Part shown: positions 11,804-25,199 of the stretch, piece after piece
Position numbering within the stretch: position 1 is the stretch's first letter
Layout: every line of letters begins with the position of its first letter
Source of the DNA: Physcomitrium patens
Lineage: Eukaryota; Streptophyta; Bryopsida; Funariales; Funariaceae
Assembly (NCBI RefSeq): GCF_000002425.4
Contig: NC_037256.1
Span: 13,524,233 to 13,588,232, forward strand
Direction: 5' to 3'
Length of the DNA stretch: 64,000 nucleotides
Program-made: the position numbers and the translations under genes
The notes under the pieces: generated by a model
The model's database searches: none
What the model was told of the DNA's origin: nothing
The model's input: the letters and a program-made list of their open reading frames with translations, nothing else

Positions 11804-13622
11804 CTCCTGCTCCTGCCTTACCCTAGAGGTTCCGTCGGATGGATGCTTGAACCACCCTCAAAACCAAAATAAAGTATATGAAAATAGGAATTCTGTTAAT
11901 GGGAAAGTATTGGCAACCACGACAACGTTCATTTTGAAGGCAATGTATGAATAGTATTTAAGAATTCGTTATTGAAAGAAAATATAAGAAAAAGAAAAGA
12001 AAAGAAGAGTATATATCTATACACAAGAGGGAGAAATAAAGGCGTGATGGGAAAGGAATTAAGAATTTAGTAGTATAGGCAAAAAATAGAAATAAAATAC
12101 GAACAAAAAACAGAAGAGAGAGACATGGTGGCATAAAGGTTGCTTTTATGGGCACCAACCCTTGGCCGTGTCCTTTTTCTTGTGTAGAACCATCTATGAA
12201 ATGCTTTTTCATAGGAAAAGGAGAGAGAGAGATAGAAACAAAACTTTTTGGAGAATCTACATAAAATGGCCAATTGAGTGGCTAATGAATGTTCTAGAGC
12301 ATGACTTCTAACATAGAAGAATTGCAATAGAATAGAATTGGTTAGGTGCTTCAAAATCATTGCAAGTGTATATTTGTTGCATGGGTTGTACATATTGTTG
12401 CAACCAAAGTGAATTTATTTGGTGGAAATTCATTTTATACACTATATTTTTGACCTTTATCCACATCAAATATGACTATGTAGAGTCTTTCATGACTTCC
12501 ATCATTTGCTTGTTGGAAACGAATTAGGTTGTCTTTAACAATGTGGTTATAGACCCCACCCTTCTTTGCAATTGAGTTTGTGAATTATCAAGATTTGTTG
12601 TAGTTATTTTTTGATAATTTTAAATGATATATATATTTTATTCATGTTTTGCATATGTGAATAGAAAGTCTATCAGTATGTATTCTACATTTTAAATGCT
12701 TAATTATTACCAAATGATAATAGAATAGTATGTACTATTTTAAAAAAATAAGTTGAGATTGTGTAAGAGTAAAACAGCATTGTGAGGCAAGAAGATAGTT
12801 ATTTACTTTACTATTAACTGATACTTTCTTAAATATATGTATATATTCTAATGTGAAGGAAAATGTAAAACATGTGCCAAGGACAATAACAAAATAATAA
12901 AAAAAAAAGTAAATTTAAACATACATTTTTATTTATGTGAAACAAAAAAAGATAAGAAAAAGAACATCATATTCTGTAATAATTATTATTTTCCCACGTT
13001 GTGTGCATATTCAGTAGTTTTTGTGTAGTTTGTTTCGTGTGAGTAAAACAGAACATATATTTTTTAACATTTCAAAAGTGTTATGGTTGCTCAAATAATG
13101 GTGTATGCATTTAAAATTATAAGCTATAACAATTTGAATGATAATTTTAAAGCCAAGAATTCTACTTTCAAATTTATTGATTTCAATTGTAATAGTGCAA
13201 ATACTATTGATTTTTCTATAGAGATATTTTTGTATATATATGTATACAATAGTACAAATGAGAGTATCAAAAACTGATTGTGAGATAAATGTATAAAAAC
13301 ATATATGTCCTATGGCTAACATTGGTGGTGAAAGGTAGTATCATGAAACTAAATATAAAACAGACTATATTGTATTTTTTAAATTTGCAATCCCAATCAA
13401 AGAGGCTTGTGCACGTTGCAAGTGAGGCACTTGCAGAAAGACTTCGCGTTCACACCGGTGCCCACTTGGTTTTTCGGAAGCTAGATCCAGGTCTCGATCC
13501 AGATGCTAAGCTCTCGTTCTCAAGAGTATGACATCGAACCAATCAGCTTGTTTCTAAAGGAGATTTTGCTGACTGGACTTTGGGGACTAGTGGATGAAAA
13601 TTCGTTTGTATTAAGGGTCACC

Positions 13623-13664
13623 TTTTTTTTTTTTTTTTTTTTTTTTTTTCTTCCCCCCCCCCCC
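13623..13664. repeat. Poly(T) then poly(C) tract
   Basis: About 27 T are followed, after TC and TT interruptions, by 12 C. Such a tract is slippage-prone and may also be unreliable in assembly. Confidence 0.85.
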
Positions 13665-13957
13665 AATACAACTTGGGCATACAACTTGGTCTTTAATGTG
13701 GACATACCTATTCCATCAATTTCCACACCAATACCGTTGTTTTGTCGTTGGGTGTGTTGGTGAAAGAATGTAATTGTTCATATTAGACGTATTAACATCT
13801 TTCACTTTGTGGGTAATAATATTACTTTTTTGAGTGAATTGTTCTTGAAAAGCTATCACATTTTTTTTGGAAGATGTCAAAACCACAGTCAAATCAATTG
13901 GATAGCTAGTCATACAACAAAGTATATATAAGGTTACTGTTATGTATTTTAATGGGC

Positions 13958-13958
13958 C

Positions 13959-13997
<39 letters not shown>
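13958..13997. repeat. (TA)n microsatellite
   Basis: A nearly pure TA dinucleotide run. A second one lies at 14207-14235. Confidence 0.9.
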
Positions 13998-14002
<5 letters not shown>

Positions 14003-14203
14003 TTCCCAGTTTTTAAGGGAAAAATAAAATCTACCATCTGTTTCTTTCCCAAATTTAATCTTACATCACTTTCTCACAAGACAAAGCAACAATACATTTC
14101 CATAAATATTATAGAGTAACCCCCATGAAATAATGTATTTATAATCTAAAGTAAAAAAATAACCCATCAACCCTATATGCCCCATGAACATATGAATTCA
14201 AAT

Positions 14204-14238
<35 letters not shown>

Positions 14239-14339
14239 TGCTTTCATTTATTTTGAAAATAATAATAATAAAAACTTCCACAAACACTGAGCAATTTATT
14301 AGGACTATTGATCCAACATGTTGAGACAAAACCACAAGC

Positions 14340-17300
14340 AAAACGCCACCTGGTAATATAAGCGCAATCACCTCAGATGGAGCCCGTCTTCTCCGTCGAA
14401 GTCACCGTCACGTCTTCGTCAACATCGTCATCGTCATAGCCTCCGTCATGTCTTCGTCATCCCCGTCATCGTCGTCATTTTCGTCGTCGTCGTCGTCGCT
14501 ATTACAAATACAACCAGGCAGGAGACACGAGATCATTTCGCCCCACGCAGAACCTTGTGCATTCCTCCTCCGGCAGATCTCGCAACACCCGTTGCAGGCG
14601 GAGCCTCCAAGGCAGGGGATCACAAGAGGACGGGAGCTTTTGTGTATTTTTGGCGTCCATGGCGGAAATAACGAGAGAGAGAGCAAGAAAAGAAAAGAGG
14701 GACCGTTTTTCCAGTTAGGGGGTCAGAAGTGTTGGCGTTGTCGACGGGCATTCGATGCTTGTGTGTTGTTATGTGTAATTGTGTGTTCGTGGAGATAGTG
14801 ATGAAGATGGAGATTGCGAAGCACGAGCTGGCGAATCGATGTGGAGACGGTGGTCATTGGAGGGAGGCAGGGCCTCGGTCACGCGAGTGCCAATGGCAAA
14901 CGTGTGCATCGCCGGACCCACAGAAATATCCACACCAAGGTCGTAGACGATAAGGGAAAACCCAAACCTCAGATCAAATCGGAATAACAAACAAAATTCA
15001 ATCTGGACCCACAGGCCACTCTCGCTTTTAATGCCCACGCCCTCGCTCCCCAATTATGCTCGTTGAATCCCTTCGTTCAGGATAGCGAGGTAATTCGTGG
15101 TTTGCTGTGCGTGAAGAACGTCCCGCAGTTCTCGATGGGAGAGAGAATGGTTCTAAAGCGCCTCTTGCCTGGTTCTTTTCATGCACAGAACAGAATTAGA
15201 AATGTTAATTATCTAAAAAGGAAAAGATAGACAGAAGGAAACACGAAGAAATTCACATAATATAGAATCAGGTTCTTGTCCTCTCGCTTGGTTGCTATTC
15301 GCGATCCCACTGCTCCACGTTGGACTTTCATGCGTCGGTTGAGATTCGCGATCCAGTGATTGTACTGACAGTGGCAGGCATTTCCGAAGCAAGCGTAGGG
15401 TATTTTTCTTATAATATTTCTATTACTTTTTCTTCGATATTGATGTCTGTGAGGGTTTCAGCGTACCACACGTTTCGATTTACTTTTACTGAGAATGTCG
15501 ATTATGAGTTGGACATAAAATAACCCGGAGCGCGGATTTGGGCTAGAGAGAGGATCGGTGAGAGAAAACTGGCATTCTCAGTAAACTGGTAATGGGCGAC
15601 GGCGTTATGGGCGGGAGAAAGGGGCCATGGCAAGGTACACCATCAATACAACGCAAGCGCAGGTGCGTGCAGTCGCAGCGGAGGAATGATCGCGGTAAGC
15701 AGCCTCGATGCTTCGTCCTCGTCTCATGTCCGTCCGTCGTCTCTGCTAGTCTTTGTCTGGACTCTGTGTTCGCGTTGGGTCGCCGAAAGGGAGGGGCGAG
15801 CCGGGTGGACAGTTGGGGGGGCTATTAACCGCGCGTGCTCGTCGAGGATCGTCGAGAGCTGCAGCTGCCATGTCAGGGTCTCCTTCGGCTGAGATTAGGG
15901 GAATTATAAGTGCAGGCGGTGCGGGCACAGCGTCCCCAGTCAAGATTTGCTTCTGCAACGTTGGGTTCTCCAGCGGTTGAGGAAATCCGACCTTGCGGGC
16001 AGGCAGCGCGGCTCAGTGGTGAAAGGCTGGCAGCAGCTGCCCGTGTACTTGCTGTGTGGCAGGTCTCGAGGAGGGTGGCGGTCGTTTTTGGTTGTGGTTT
16101 GTAGCCGTCTGAGGGATTGCGGTATTCGCTCTTAAGGTCGGGACCGGCCGGTGTGTCTGCACAGTTGAATTCTCGTTGGTTGTAGTTGAAGGAGTAGTGA
16201 ATGGCGCATAGTCATCGTCTTGCAAGTTCGGCGTGACTTGTGAGGTGGAGTCATCGTCTTTTCCGTGGCAAGTACAAGCGGTCTTCTGGAAGAGCCTGTA
16301 AGAGCCATGCCTGCCTCGGCTCAACGCTGTAGTGGATGCGTGGGTGTCGATAATGAAGGGTATTTCCTTAATCTTCCTTACCTTGTCTTGTTCAGTGATT
16401 ATGCGGCGCTGGAAAATCTGTCTAACGTTTTGATTGCGGTCGGTACCGCCCCCACACCCCCGCATTAGTTTCGGTACAGTGTACCACCCTTTTTTCAACA
16501 GTTTCATATTCTCATCGTCGATTTCGCTTCCTTGCACTGGCAAAGTCTTAGGAAATATCAACCATCTTGCGTATGATATCGCGTTCACTACGCTTTGAGT
16601 GCTGATTCTATCGTGCACAAGTTTTTCTTCTGCTCCTTCTATTCAATTTCGAAAAAATGAACCGGTCGCCTTTTTCCATCTCTGAAATAGCACAACTACC
16701 AGCACCTTCACCCAGTGACCTTTTTCGCTTTCAGTTGCCGCATCTCAAAGATGACTTCATGTGCTATCATCTTAGGTATATTGTCGGGTAAGAGAGTGCG
16801 ACAGTGGATCTCAATGTATTTCACCCCACTACCTATCTATTTGTCAGATTCAACGTTTAAATGCACTATCTGTGCGGTGATGGTGGAGTTGATCCATTAA
16901 CGACTTCGGGCGCCGACAACATCAATCAATTACAATCTGGTCGGTTTTGTTGACATATCCTACAATAAGCTTGTAAAGGATCGATTCTTACGAGCCTACG
17001 AGCAAGACATGAATCTGACTAAAGTCTAGTCTCGTAATGTGTCAGTGAAGAAGGATCAACCTCTTCCTACCATGTTCTGGTGCGAAACCACGTCACATTG
17101 GGAGAATAGATGAAAGGTTTGCTGTCGTCTCCTGGTAGTATCCTTGTTTCGGGAAGATCAGAGGAAATCGAAGTGCGAGTCGTAGGTTCGTTGACTGTCG
17201 TCGTCGGAACTGGCCGCGAAAGATATTGACGCAGCCAGTGTTGACTATCCGCTTCCAGTGGATTTCAGAAGATGGCTTGAATTCGTGGCTAGTGTGTAGA

Positions 17301-18092
17301 ATAACCGTAAGACTTCAGTGACATGACCGAGCGAACGTTCTTGTTTACGAAATTGGTTGCGGCAAAGCAGTCGAGTCTAGTACCAGTGACTTTTGTCGGA
17401 GGAGTCTACTCTGTGACGTCGCAACTGCCATCTACAGTCACTTATTGTTGAGTCCCTTGTCCCCCACGTTTAAGTAGTGATATTTTTGCACGTAGTATTC
17501 AGCTGGAAATCTGCTCCACCGCCAGACAGTATGGGTCTCTTGCTTTTGGTGCAAAACATCCCTGAAGCAAGCACGTTCATAATTTTTTAAATCTAGAGAT
17601 CGTCGAGGTGCCGATCCTTCGCTTTGACTCATAGTACGATTTGTAGTTTTATAGTACCATTGTATATAGCAGCGTATCATTCGAGTTATCGTGGGTTTCG
17701 ATGCAAGGATTTGGAGAACCTTGTACTTGTGTATTCCAGTTTCTCAGATCGCCAGTACTGATTGTGATTCATGCTTTGCAGGATTTGGGTGACCTATTAA
17801 CTGGAAGGAGAATCTAGCATTCAGTTTTCGTCTTCCATCTCAAAGCTAGTTTGTAGCATTTCAACTGGCTCATGTACTTATAGATTATTCGCCTTAGCTT
17901 CACTCAATATTTTAGAGAACTTGCACAGGCGTCTGAAATGGAGAGATCTTGCAATTCTTCAATGTGAAGGTTTTGTCTTGTAGGAGTGATATAAGTCCGG
18001 GTAAGATCTTTAAACAAGAGTGTGTTAGTGGTAGTCATCGTGTAAGAGGACTTCTTCCGATTAATTTTTTTTGATCGACGGAGGTAGTGAGC
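14340..18092 (+). other. GC-rich island: promoter and leader region before TPP
   Basis: This 3.7-kb stretch is clearly GC- and CpG-richer than its surroundings. It holds a (TCG)n run at about 14455-14505 and ends at the TPP start codon. No protein family was recognised in any frame. The most likely content is the TPP promoter and a long, possibly spliced 5' leader, but I cannot place the transcription start. An open minus-strand frame of 201 codons at 16013-16618 has no family character. A separate, unrecognised gene cannot be excluded. Confidence 0.35.
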
Positions 18093-21000
18093 ATGATTTA
18101 TAAGTTCGAGGGTGCCCCTAGTTTCGACAGTTTCGACCAAGGAGACACCGAAAGCGCAGACGTAGGATTGCTACGAGCGAGCTTGACTACTTTAGGAGAA
18201 GGAATGGTGGGTGGTATGTTGCTGAGATCTAAGCGAGCAGGAGTCGTCGGTGGAGAGACTTTATCTTCCTCTTGCAATTCAACATTGTCGGTGTCTCCTC
18301 TGTCATCTGGTTCTCCATCGACTAACGGAGCCCTGGTCTCCATGAAAAACATGGCTGTCGCGGCTCCGAAGAAGCACGCTCCGAATCTCGACAAGGCCCG
18401 CCTGATGACATGGATCGATGCAATGAGAGCGCAGTCCCCACCCCGATTCCGCTCACTTCATGGAGAAAATCCTGAAACTATTGACATGGAGGCAGCGGCG
18501 TACAGCGCTTGGCTTGTAAGCACCGCTATCTGGTTGCAATATCGGTTATCTTTTTGGTAGTTGAGAATGTATTCAACGGGACCTTGTATGTCTTGTTACA
18601 TGCCTTTCTAACGCGATCTGTGTGATCTACCCTGTTGAAGACTCTGTTATCTCAGAGAAAATCAAGCACTGGTCGTTTGCTTGCGGATGGAATACGTCTT
18701 GAGATTGCTCACTAATACTCTTCGTCATATGAAATTCAGGAGAAGCATCCTTCAGCCTTGAGTACTTTTGAGAAAGTAGCAAAACTTGCTAAAAACAAAC
18801 AAGTAGTTGTGTTTCTGGATTACGACGGTACTTTGTCACCCATAGTCTCGAATCCAGACCGGGCTATAATGACCGATGAGGTGAGTTAAAATTCAGCACA
18901 TCTACAATACTGAGGGGTTAGTCGCAGTCAGCGCAGCAGTTATGTCTTTGAGTTGTTTCTTGTGAACTTATGGAGCCTGGACAAGAGTTCAGGCTTATGG
19001 ATACAGAGCGTACACGATGATCAACTGTAGGAGAGGAGGCATAATATGCGAGTTGCCACGTCAATGAATCTCTGATTGAATCATGGTATGATATTTTTGC
19101 TTGTCAACTGCTTATTCTGGTATTGTCGTCTAGCAGATGCGGAGTACAGTGAAGGAGGTGGCCACTTGTTTTCCTACCGCTATAATCAGCGGAAGAGCTC
19201 GCCCAAAGGTCAGCATGATCTTCAAAACTGTTTTCTACCATCCTTGAAAACGTTTTGAGGTCTGGGGCCTGTGTGTGTGTGTGTGAATTGAGCATGGATT
19301 AATTGTTTTATATTGAAACAGGTCTACGAATTTGTGCAACTGTCCGAGTTGTACTATGCGGGAAGTCATGGAATGGACATAATGGGTCCTGCAAATAGCG
19401 CAAGTGTTTTCAAGATCAATGGCACTCTAGCGAAAGACAAAATGGTGATCTTTTCTTTCAACCTACATAACTCCAGGACCCTTACTAGCGCTTGTTGAGC
19501 ATTGAAGAATTTTTACATTTTATTTTTTCTCTTCGAAAACAAATCCTTCTTAATATAGCTGTAAGCTCACCCAATCCTTCTGCTCCTACTCACATAACGT
19601 TTCGTTAAACAGGGGAATGATGTTGTGTTCTTCCAACCTGCCAGCGAATTCCTTCCATTGATGGAAAAGGTATGTGCTGTTCAGAGAGTTGATGAGGATG
19701 ATGAGGCTATAAATTACTGTACTAAGGCGTTGAATACAGTTCTCTGTTTAAAAGTTTTCTTTGTAACTTTTATTGTCGAAATATGACATGTTTTAATCAA
19801 TTGGCAGTGAATTATATCAGATTTTTCTCTATGCACACAGGTTTGCAATATCTTGGTAGAGACCACCAAATCCATTAAGGGTGCAAGAGTCGAAAATAAC
19901 AAATTCTGTGCCACTGTTCACTTTCGCAACGTGAAAGAGGAGGTAATTAGCAATACAGAACGATTCCGTGTATGTTTTCCTTTTTAAAGTGAGGTTTAGG
20001 TCTCATTTTTCATAATATTACCTTAACGTTTTCACAACTTACTGGATATCTGCCTGAATACTTTTCTATAATCAGCTATATTGATGTCTATCCATTTTTT
20101 CTTGGTGGTGCAGCTTTGGGAAGCCCTTGCATCAAAGATACAGAATATTTTGAAGGACTATCCAACTTTGAGCCTCACACATGGCAGAAAGGTAAGAAGG
20201 ATTCCTTTTGCTTCTGATCTCAAGATTGTATGAGAGCTCATTTATGGGGAGTTTTTTTAGTTTTACGGCCGTTGACAAAGCCTGCGCGTTCTGGTTATGT
20301 TGAGCATGATTTTCGTTCTCTTGTTTGATCAGGTGTTGGAAGTTCGTCCAGCCATTGTATGGGACAAAGGCAAAGCTGTAAATTATCTTCTAAATTCTCT
20401 CGGTACGTACTGTTTACATTCTGATGTGTAGTACTCCAGTGAAAGTTCATGTTGGAAATTTATGGTTTATCGATTGTGGGGTCCCGGATTCCTTTAGTGG
20501 ACGAAGCTGGATACGGCTCCAAACTAACGTAATACATTTCCTCTTTCAGGTTTTGCTGACTCTAGTGACGTTTTCCCTGTTTACATTGGAGACGATCGTA
20601 CAGATGAAGATGCCTTTAAGGTTCGGAAGATCATTGAACCTTGCTCATTGCCTTTTTAGACCATGGGATGAAGTTTTCTCATATAAATTTAACTGAAAGC
20701 AATCTGATCACGTCCAGATTCAACATCTTGAGCCTGTAGAAGATGTGTGTTTCTCGTTGGTGCATTCAACTAGTAGGCGAAGTGCGTAGAGATAATTTCA
20801 CCTCACACTGGTGCCTTGATTGTGATGGCCAGTTGCTGAATGGTATGAAGCACAGTTGCAGCATCTTGGTGACATCTGTTCCTAAATCCACAACGGCTTC
20901 TCTTTCCCTTCGGGATCCTTCAGAGGTATCACTGATTCTTCCTCCTTGATACTACACTTTCGACTATGTAAAGCCTTTGTTTCTCAGCACACAGTTTGCG

Positions 21001-21154
21001 ACGTCTGTTCAGCATGATGTGGAAGTTCATGTCTTCTGATACAAAACCATTTCACGAACAGGTTATGGAATACTTGCGACGACTAGTTCACTGGAAAAAG
21101 TGGGGATCAGAAAAACGGAATAGCGTCCAAAATGGTCGTTACTTCGTCAACTGA
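18093..21154 (+). CDS. TPP: Trehalose-6-phosphate phosphatase (TPP)
   Basis: Removes phosphate from trehalose 6-phosphate, giving trehalose; in plants this tunes a sugar signal, acting in cytosol, plastid or nucleus. I read 11 exons: 18093-18515, 18740-18880, 19137-19208, 19322-19444, 19613-19669, 19841-19942, 20114-20191, 20333-20402, 20550-20620, 20833-20925 and 21062-21154, all joining in frame with GT-AG introns and giving 440 residues, normal for plant TPPs. HAD motifs are intact: DYDGT at 168-172 (nucleophile and acid-base Asp), SGR at 206-208, GSHGMD near 226, GRKVLEVRP near 330, and GDDRTDED from 369. The first about 100 residues are a poorly conserved Ser-rich extension typical of plant TPPs. 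The ATG at 18093 is chosen because the codon two positions upstream is GTG. No synthase domain is present, so this is a stand-alone phosphatase. Confidence 0.93.
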
Positions 21155-22300
21155 TTATGAAAATCACACCGCCTAAGCTGGGGCTATACCTTTTGCTGCT
21201 TAACAATACGAGAATTTCTTGGTTGCATCATTTTTGATCGTGGCATGCTCAACCTTGTTATACACTGGTTTGTGGGCCATGTTAGCCTCCCCCTATCACC
21301 TCATACCCAACGATTCGCAGCAGAGCTTCTTCATCAACTGCAATACTTTTCAACTCATGCAAACGGACGTGCAGGAGCAATCGGATTTGGTGTGTCTTTG
21401 TATACAATGCTGGAGATGAGAAGAGGGTAGATGCTGCAGCGACGCACAAGTGCGACACTGGTTCGGGGTGGAGGACCAGGCTGATTTCAAGCGGCTTCTG
21501 CATCATTTATCATTGTGCTGTTTTGGGAAAAAAGAAAAGAAAAGAAAAGAGAAGACTAGTTAAGGAAAGAAAAAGACAGCAGAATATCCTGTAGAGTACC
21601 CAAATGCTCGTGAATGCACATTCACATTTATAGAGCCGGCGTCACCGAAATGACTCCCAGAATTAAAAAAAAAAAAAAAAAAAAAAAAAGCGCTAAAAAA
21701 CACTAAAAAACACTAAAAAACACTAAAAAACTAAAAAAACAACAAATAAATAAATAAATAAATAAAATAAAACTTCTCTGTTAGTTAGCTGTCTGCACAA
21801 GCACCGGAGTGAGTGAGTGAGTGACTGTGGGCAATCTCCCAACGGCTGTGCATGTATCATCAACCAGAATGTGGTGAATATATAACAATGGAAACAGCAA
21901 TTCATATAATTTCACAATATATATTTTTGAACATCTGGATCTTTGCTATCAAACACCGAAGCACGCAAAAGCTTTTGTTGTAGCTCTCACCGTCCACTGG
22001 CAAGTTTGCAATTGTCCCTCCTTATTTACCTTGCTGGAGGAGATCGTTCCTCATGTATCTGCATCTGTTCACTTTCGTGTGCTGCTCTCTATAACCTAGA
22101 ATCTTCCCCATGAAATTTTCTACTTCGGTTTGTGTGCAATCGAAGTATTGTTAGGCTTCCAGACGATGTTGATGAGATTTGGGTTTTGAGTGGACAAGAT
22201 TGAAGACATTGGGGAGAAGTGTACAAAAATCATGAAAGAGTATGTTATTTTAAATATTTATGTATGTGTAATTGTGTATTAAAAAATAAAATAAATTATT
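21155..22300. other. TPP 3' flank
   Basis: Follows the TPP stop codon and probably holds its 3' UTR. Frames here are short and unconvincing. Purine-rich AAAAG repeats occur at about 21530-21560. Confidence 0.5.
21664..21734. repeat. Poly(A) followed by ACACTAAAAA tandem repeats
   Basis: About 26 A (21664-21689) are followed by four copies of a 10-bp CACTAAAAAA-like unit, and then an (AAAT)n run (about 21745-21765). Confidence 0.9.
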
Positions 22301-22610
22301 GTTGTTCTTTGTATCTACATCATATATTTTAGCAATCAATGTTATTATATTATTCATTTACAATTATTTCTGACTTAATAGAAGTTGTAAAAGTTTACAA
22401 TTGTGGTTGTTGTGTACATCTATTTATTACATGAGGTATATGCAATGTCTAAGCTTGTGACTAATCTTGCAATTTATGTGATTTGATTTTAGGATTGATT
22501 TATGCAATTAATGTTACAATTAATGTGATTTTGTATGATAATTTGGCTTGATTTTAGGAAGACTTTAGTGTCTATTATTTTACAAGAACAGTACATACTG
22601 TAGGTATGAA

Positions 22611-22757
22611 ATAGGAGAAAGAAGATTTGTGTTAGATGGTCATGGCTTTGGAGGACTTATTATCAATAGACTTGGAGCTGAAACAAAAAGACTAATTCAT
22701 AGACATATTGGTAGTTCTATGAATGGTGAATTAAAACCAAAGACTGAGGTTTTTTAG
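22611..22757 (+). pseudogene. Alpha/beta-hydrolase-like fragment (possible N-terminus of a hydrolase-NLR)
   Basis: A 49-codon open stretch reads IGERRFVLDGHGFGGLIIN and then RLGAETKRLIHRH. It resembles the nucleophile elbow (G-H-S-x-G-G) of the SERAC1-like alpha/beta hydrolases, with the serine replaced by glycine (GHGFGG at 22638-22655). Just downstream, about 22770-22800, is a FYIVLHI-like segment comparable to the FYxVPHxG that follows in this fold, but in a different frame. Its position about 2.5 kb upstream of an NB-ARC P-loop on the same strand suggests the N-terminal domain of a hydrolase-NB-LRR gene, a class known from bryophytes. This is a degraded copy; the assignment rests on a short match. 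Confidence 0.45.
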
Positions 22758-22819
22758 ATAATTTACAAGACTTTTTTATATTGTACTTCATATATTGGTG
22801 CATATTTTAAGCGTTTAAA

Positions 22820-22856
<37 letters not shown>

Positions 22857-23469
22857 AAGGACTTTAAAATTATGTAAGAATTTGGAATAAAAGCTGAAGA
22901 AGTTTTCAATCATGGTTGATGATGCTCTTAATAATAGCAAGATACTTTATTATGCCATTCTAGTAGACAAATGCATAAATAGAAAGGTTTAATTTTATAA
23001 TGTTTTGAAAAATGAGGCATTAAATTCATGAAATAAGTTCTTATTGTTGGTAGAATAATATGAAGATGTGATGTTTCTATTTGAATATCATCAAGTTCTT
23101 TGTTTAGAATATGGCTAATGTTTGGTATATAGAATATGTTCAAAAGAGGTCTTAACTTGGATTTTAGAAATGGTTATTTTACTAAATTTCTAATTAATCT
23201 GCCATTCTAAATTGTAGCATATAGTGAATAAGTTTATGGTGTCAATGAAATTTTGAATGTTATAAGTGCATTTTTGAAATGTTTGTAATGAGTTAAACAA
23301 CATGAAGATGCAATGGAATATTGTTGTGTTAAAAGACAACTATTAGGTAAAAGTAAAAAAAAAAAAGAAGAAGATTATATTATAAAATATCCTTATTTAA
23401 ATATAATATAATATCAAATTATTTCAAAAATTATAATTAAAAATAGAGAGGTAATAAAAATCAATTGAG

Positions 23470-24640
23470 TATTAATACCACGTTTTTATAAAAGATATTT
23501 TTATTTACTTTATAGGACCATAAATAATAAAAACAAATAGATTAGCCAAAATAATATTATAGACATCTTAAAGTAAAAGTGAAGAGTAGGTTTCAACAAA
23601 AAATTACTTAGAAAAACCTTAAATTGATACTAAGAGAGGACTAGTTGTGAACCATGGTTGAAACTATATATTAAAACACAAAACCACACATCCATAGCAA
23701 ATGTGAAGTTTTAAGTTTAATCAAAGGATGAAATTAATAAGTAGACTTGATAAGATTATTTTGAGTATTGATTTTGAATGTTTTGAGTGAATAATGGCTT
23801 TGTAAAAGCTTTGCAAAATTAAGGTTGTTTTGGATGATTCTATTTTTTTATTGAATAAAAAAAGACTATATTTTGATGAAGCATGTGTTTTTGTAGTAGA
23901 TCCACAAGTAAAGATTTGTTAGTTTATAAAAATAGTTATGTTAGATATGTATTATGAAATTGAGTATAATTTAACCAATAGATCAAAGGTTGTTGAAATT
24001 TAAGCGGATTAGGATCTTAAAAATTAGATTTTGACTATAAATAAGGATTTTTATGATTTTAAGAAATTTTTTTAGTAAGATTAAAATAGTATTATTTTAT
24101 AACTATTAATTTATTACTTTTTAATATTTTTGTAAATTTTTAGAATATGAAAAATTGTGCAAAAAAGACCTATTGATATCAAAATATTTAAATTAAGATT
24201 GGAGAAGGAGAACAACCAATACTTCAACAAATTAAGAAAATTTTCTCCCAACTTATAAGTTTAGTTTTCTTCAAATCTTTTATGCTTTTTTTTTTTAACT
24301 AATAGATTGAATAGTATAAAATTTTTAAATCAATAATAATGGTTTAATTAATAATTATTGAGGTTTTAGATTTATTATAGAATTTATTTGGAATCTAATT
24401 AGTATTTGTTAGGATTTACTTTAACTTTAATTAGTATTTTATTAGTATTTTTTAGGATTTAATTAAGATTTGATCTTTTAGGACTTAGGATTTTTTTATA
24501 GGATTGGCTAGAATCTGATTAATATTTCTTTAAGGTTTCTTTGTGATTTTTTAAGAATTGATTACATTTTTTTTATAGAATTTAATTAGCATTGTTAAGA
24601 ATTTTTCAAGATTTGTTTGGAGTTGGTTAGAATGTAAGAA
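23470..24640 (+). pseudogene. Decayed middle part of the NLR-like gene
   Basis: This piece matches the inverse complement of about 28170-29300 over most of its length (I judge 70-75% by eye), including an apparent intron acceptor (TTTATAG at about 23513; TTTGTAG in the partner), an apparent coding segment around 23600-23700 and an EGEQPILQQIK-like word near 24200. Conservation of such a piece in two copies argues that it was once a gene part. It lies between the hydrolase-like and NB-ARC fragments. I do not recognise the domain itself. Many stops interrupt it. Confidence 0.4.
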
Positions 24641-25199
24641 GATATTTTAAGGATTTTTCTAAGGTTGATAAGGTAAACTAAGTACAATTAGAATCTTATG
24701 TAAATTGTTCAACTTTTCCAAAAAGATGTTTCTAAATACTTTTTGTATTGTTTTTGGATTGTAAATCTAATTTCAAGATTAGATCAAATCCTTTTATAGC
24801 AACATGCCTTGTGCATTTCCAAGTTAATTTCCATACAACATAACAACCTGTAGAAAATTAATAACTTATAGCTATAAATAATAATTATAATAAAATTTGT
24901 AAATTTTGCAATAAAAAAATATAAATAAAAAATAGTATGATAATTTCTTTTTTTTTTTTTACTAAAAATGATGATCTAAGATGCATCATGCTTATGTTTA
25001 TAGTACATCAAAACGGATTTAATAAATCTTATTTTGTGAAGATTTTTGAATGACATTATTTTTGCAATTATAAGTTGATATGCATGCATGAACTTATATA
25101 TATATATATATATATATAATCTTTGTCAAAATTTCTTGGATTTAAAAAAAAAACATTAGAAAATTCAAACAAATGTTAGATTTTTTTTAAAAATATTAT

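Larger units (their letters stand above)
9383..14339. other. Gene-poor stretch with simple repeats
   Basis: No supported gene was found. A GC-richer patch at about 9760-10150 and another at about 11400-11830 contain CpG-rich or purine-rich sequence but no frame with family character. A third, small patch (13390-13530) encodes 40-odd unremarkable residues. Around them the DNA is AT-rich. The simple repeats are listed separately. Confidence 0.5.

Noticed and set aside
13390-13530. Small GC-richer patch with an open frame
   Set aside because: About 45 plausible residues (ALAERLRVHTGAHLVFRKLD) without a recognisable family, flanking exons or splice sites.
14408-14686. Minus-strand frame with an Asp-rich tail and a Cys-rich middle
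   Set aside because: The Asp run is the translation of the (TCG)n repeat and the rest has no family character.
16013-16618. Minus-strand open frame of 201 codons
   Set aside because: No domain, odd composition in its second half (Thr/Pro/Asn-rich), and it lies antisense in the probable TPP leader. Kept only as a point to check.
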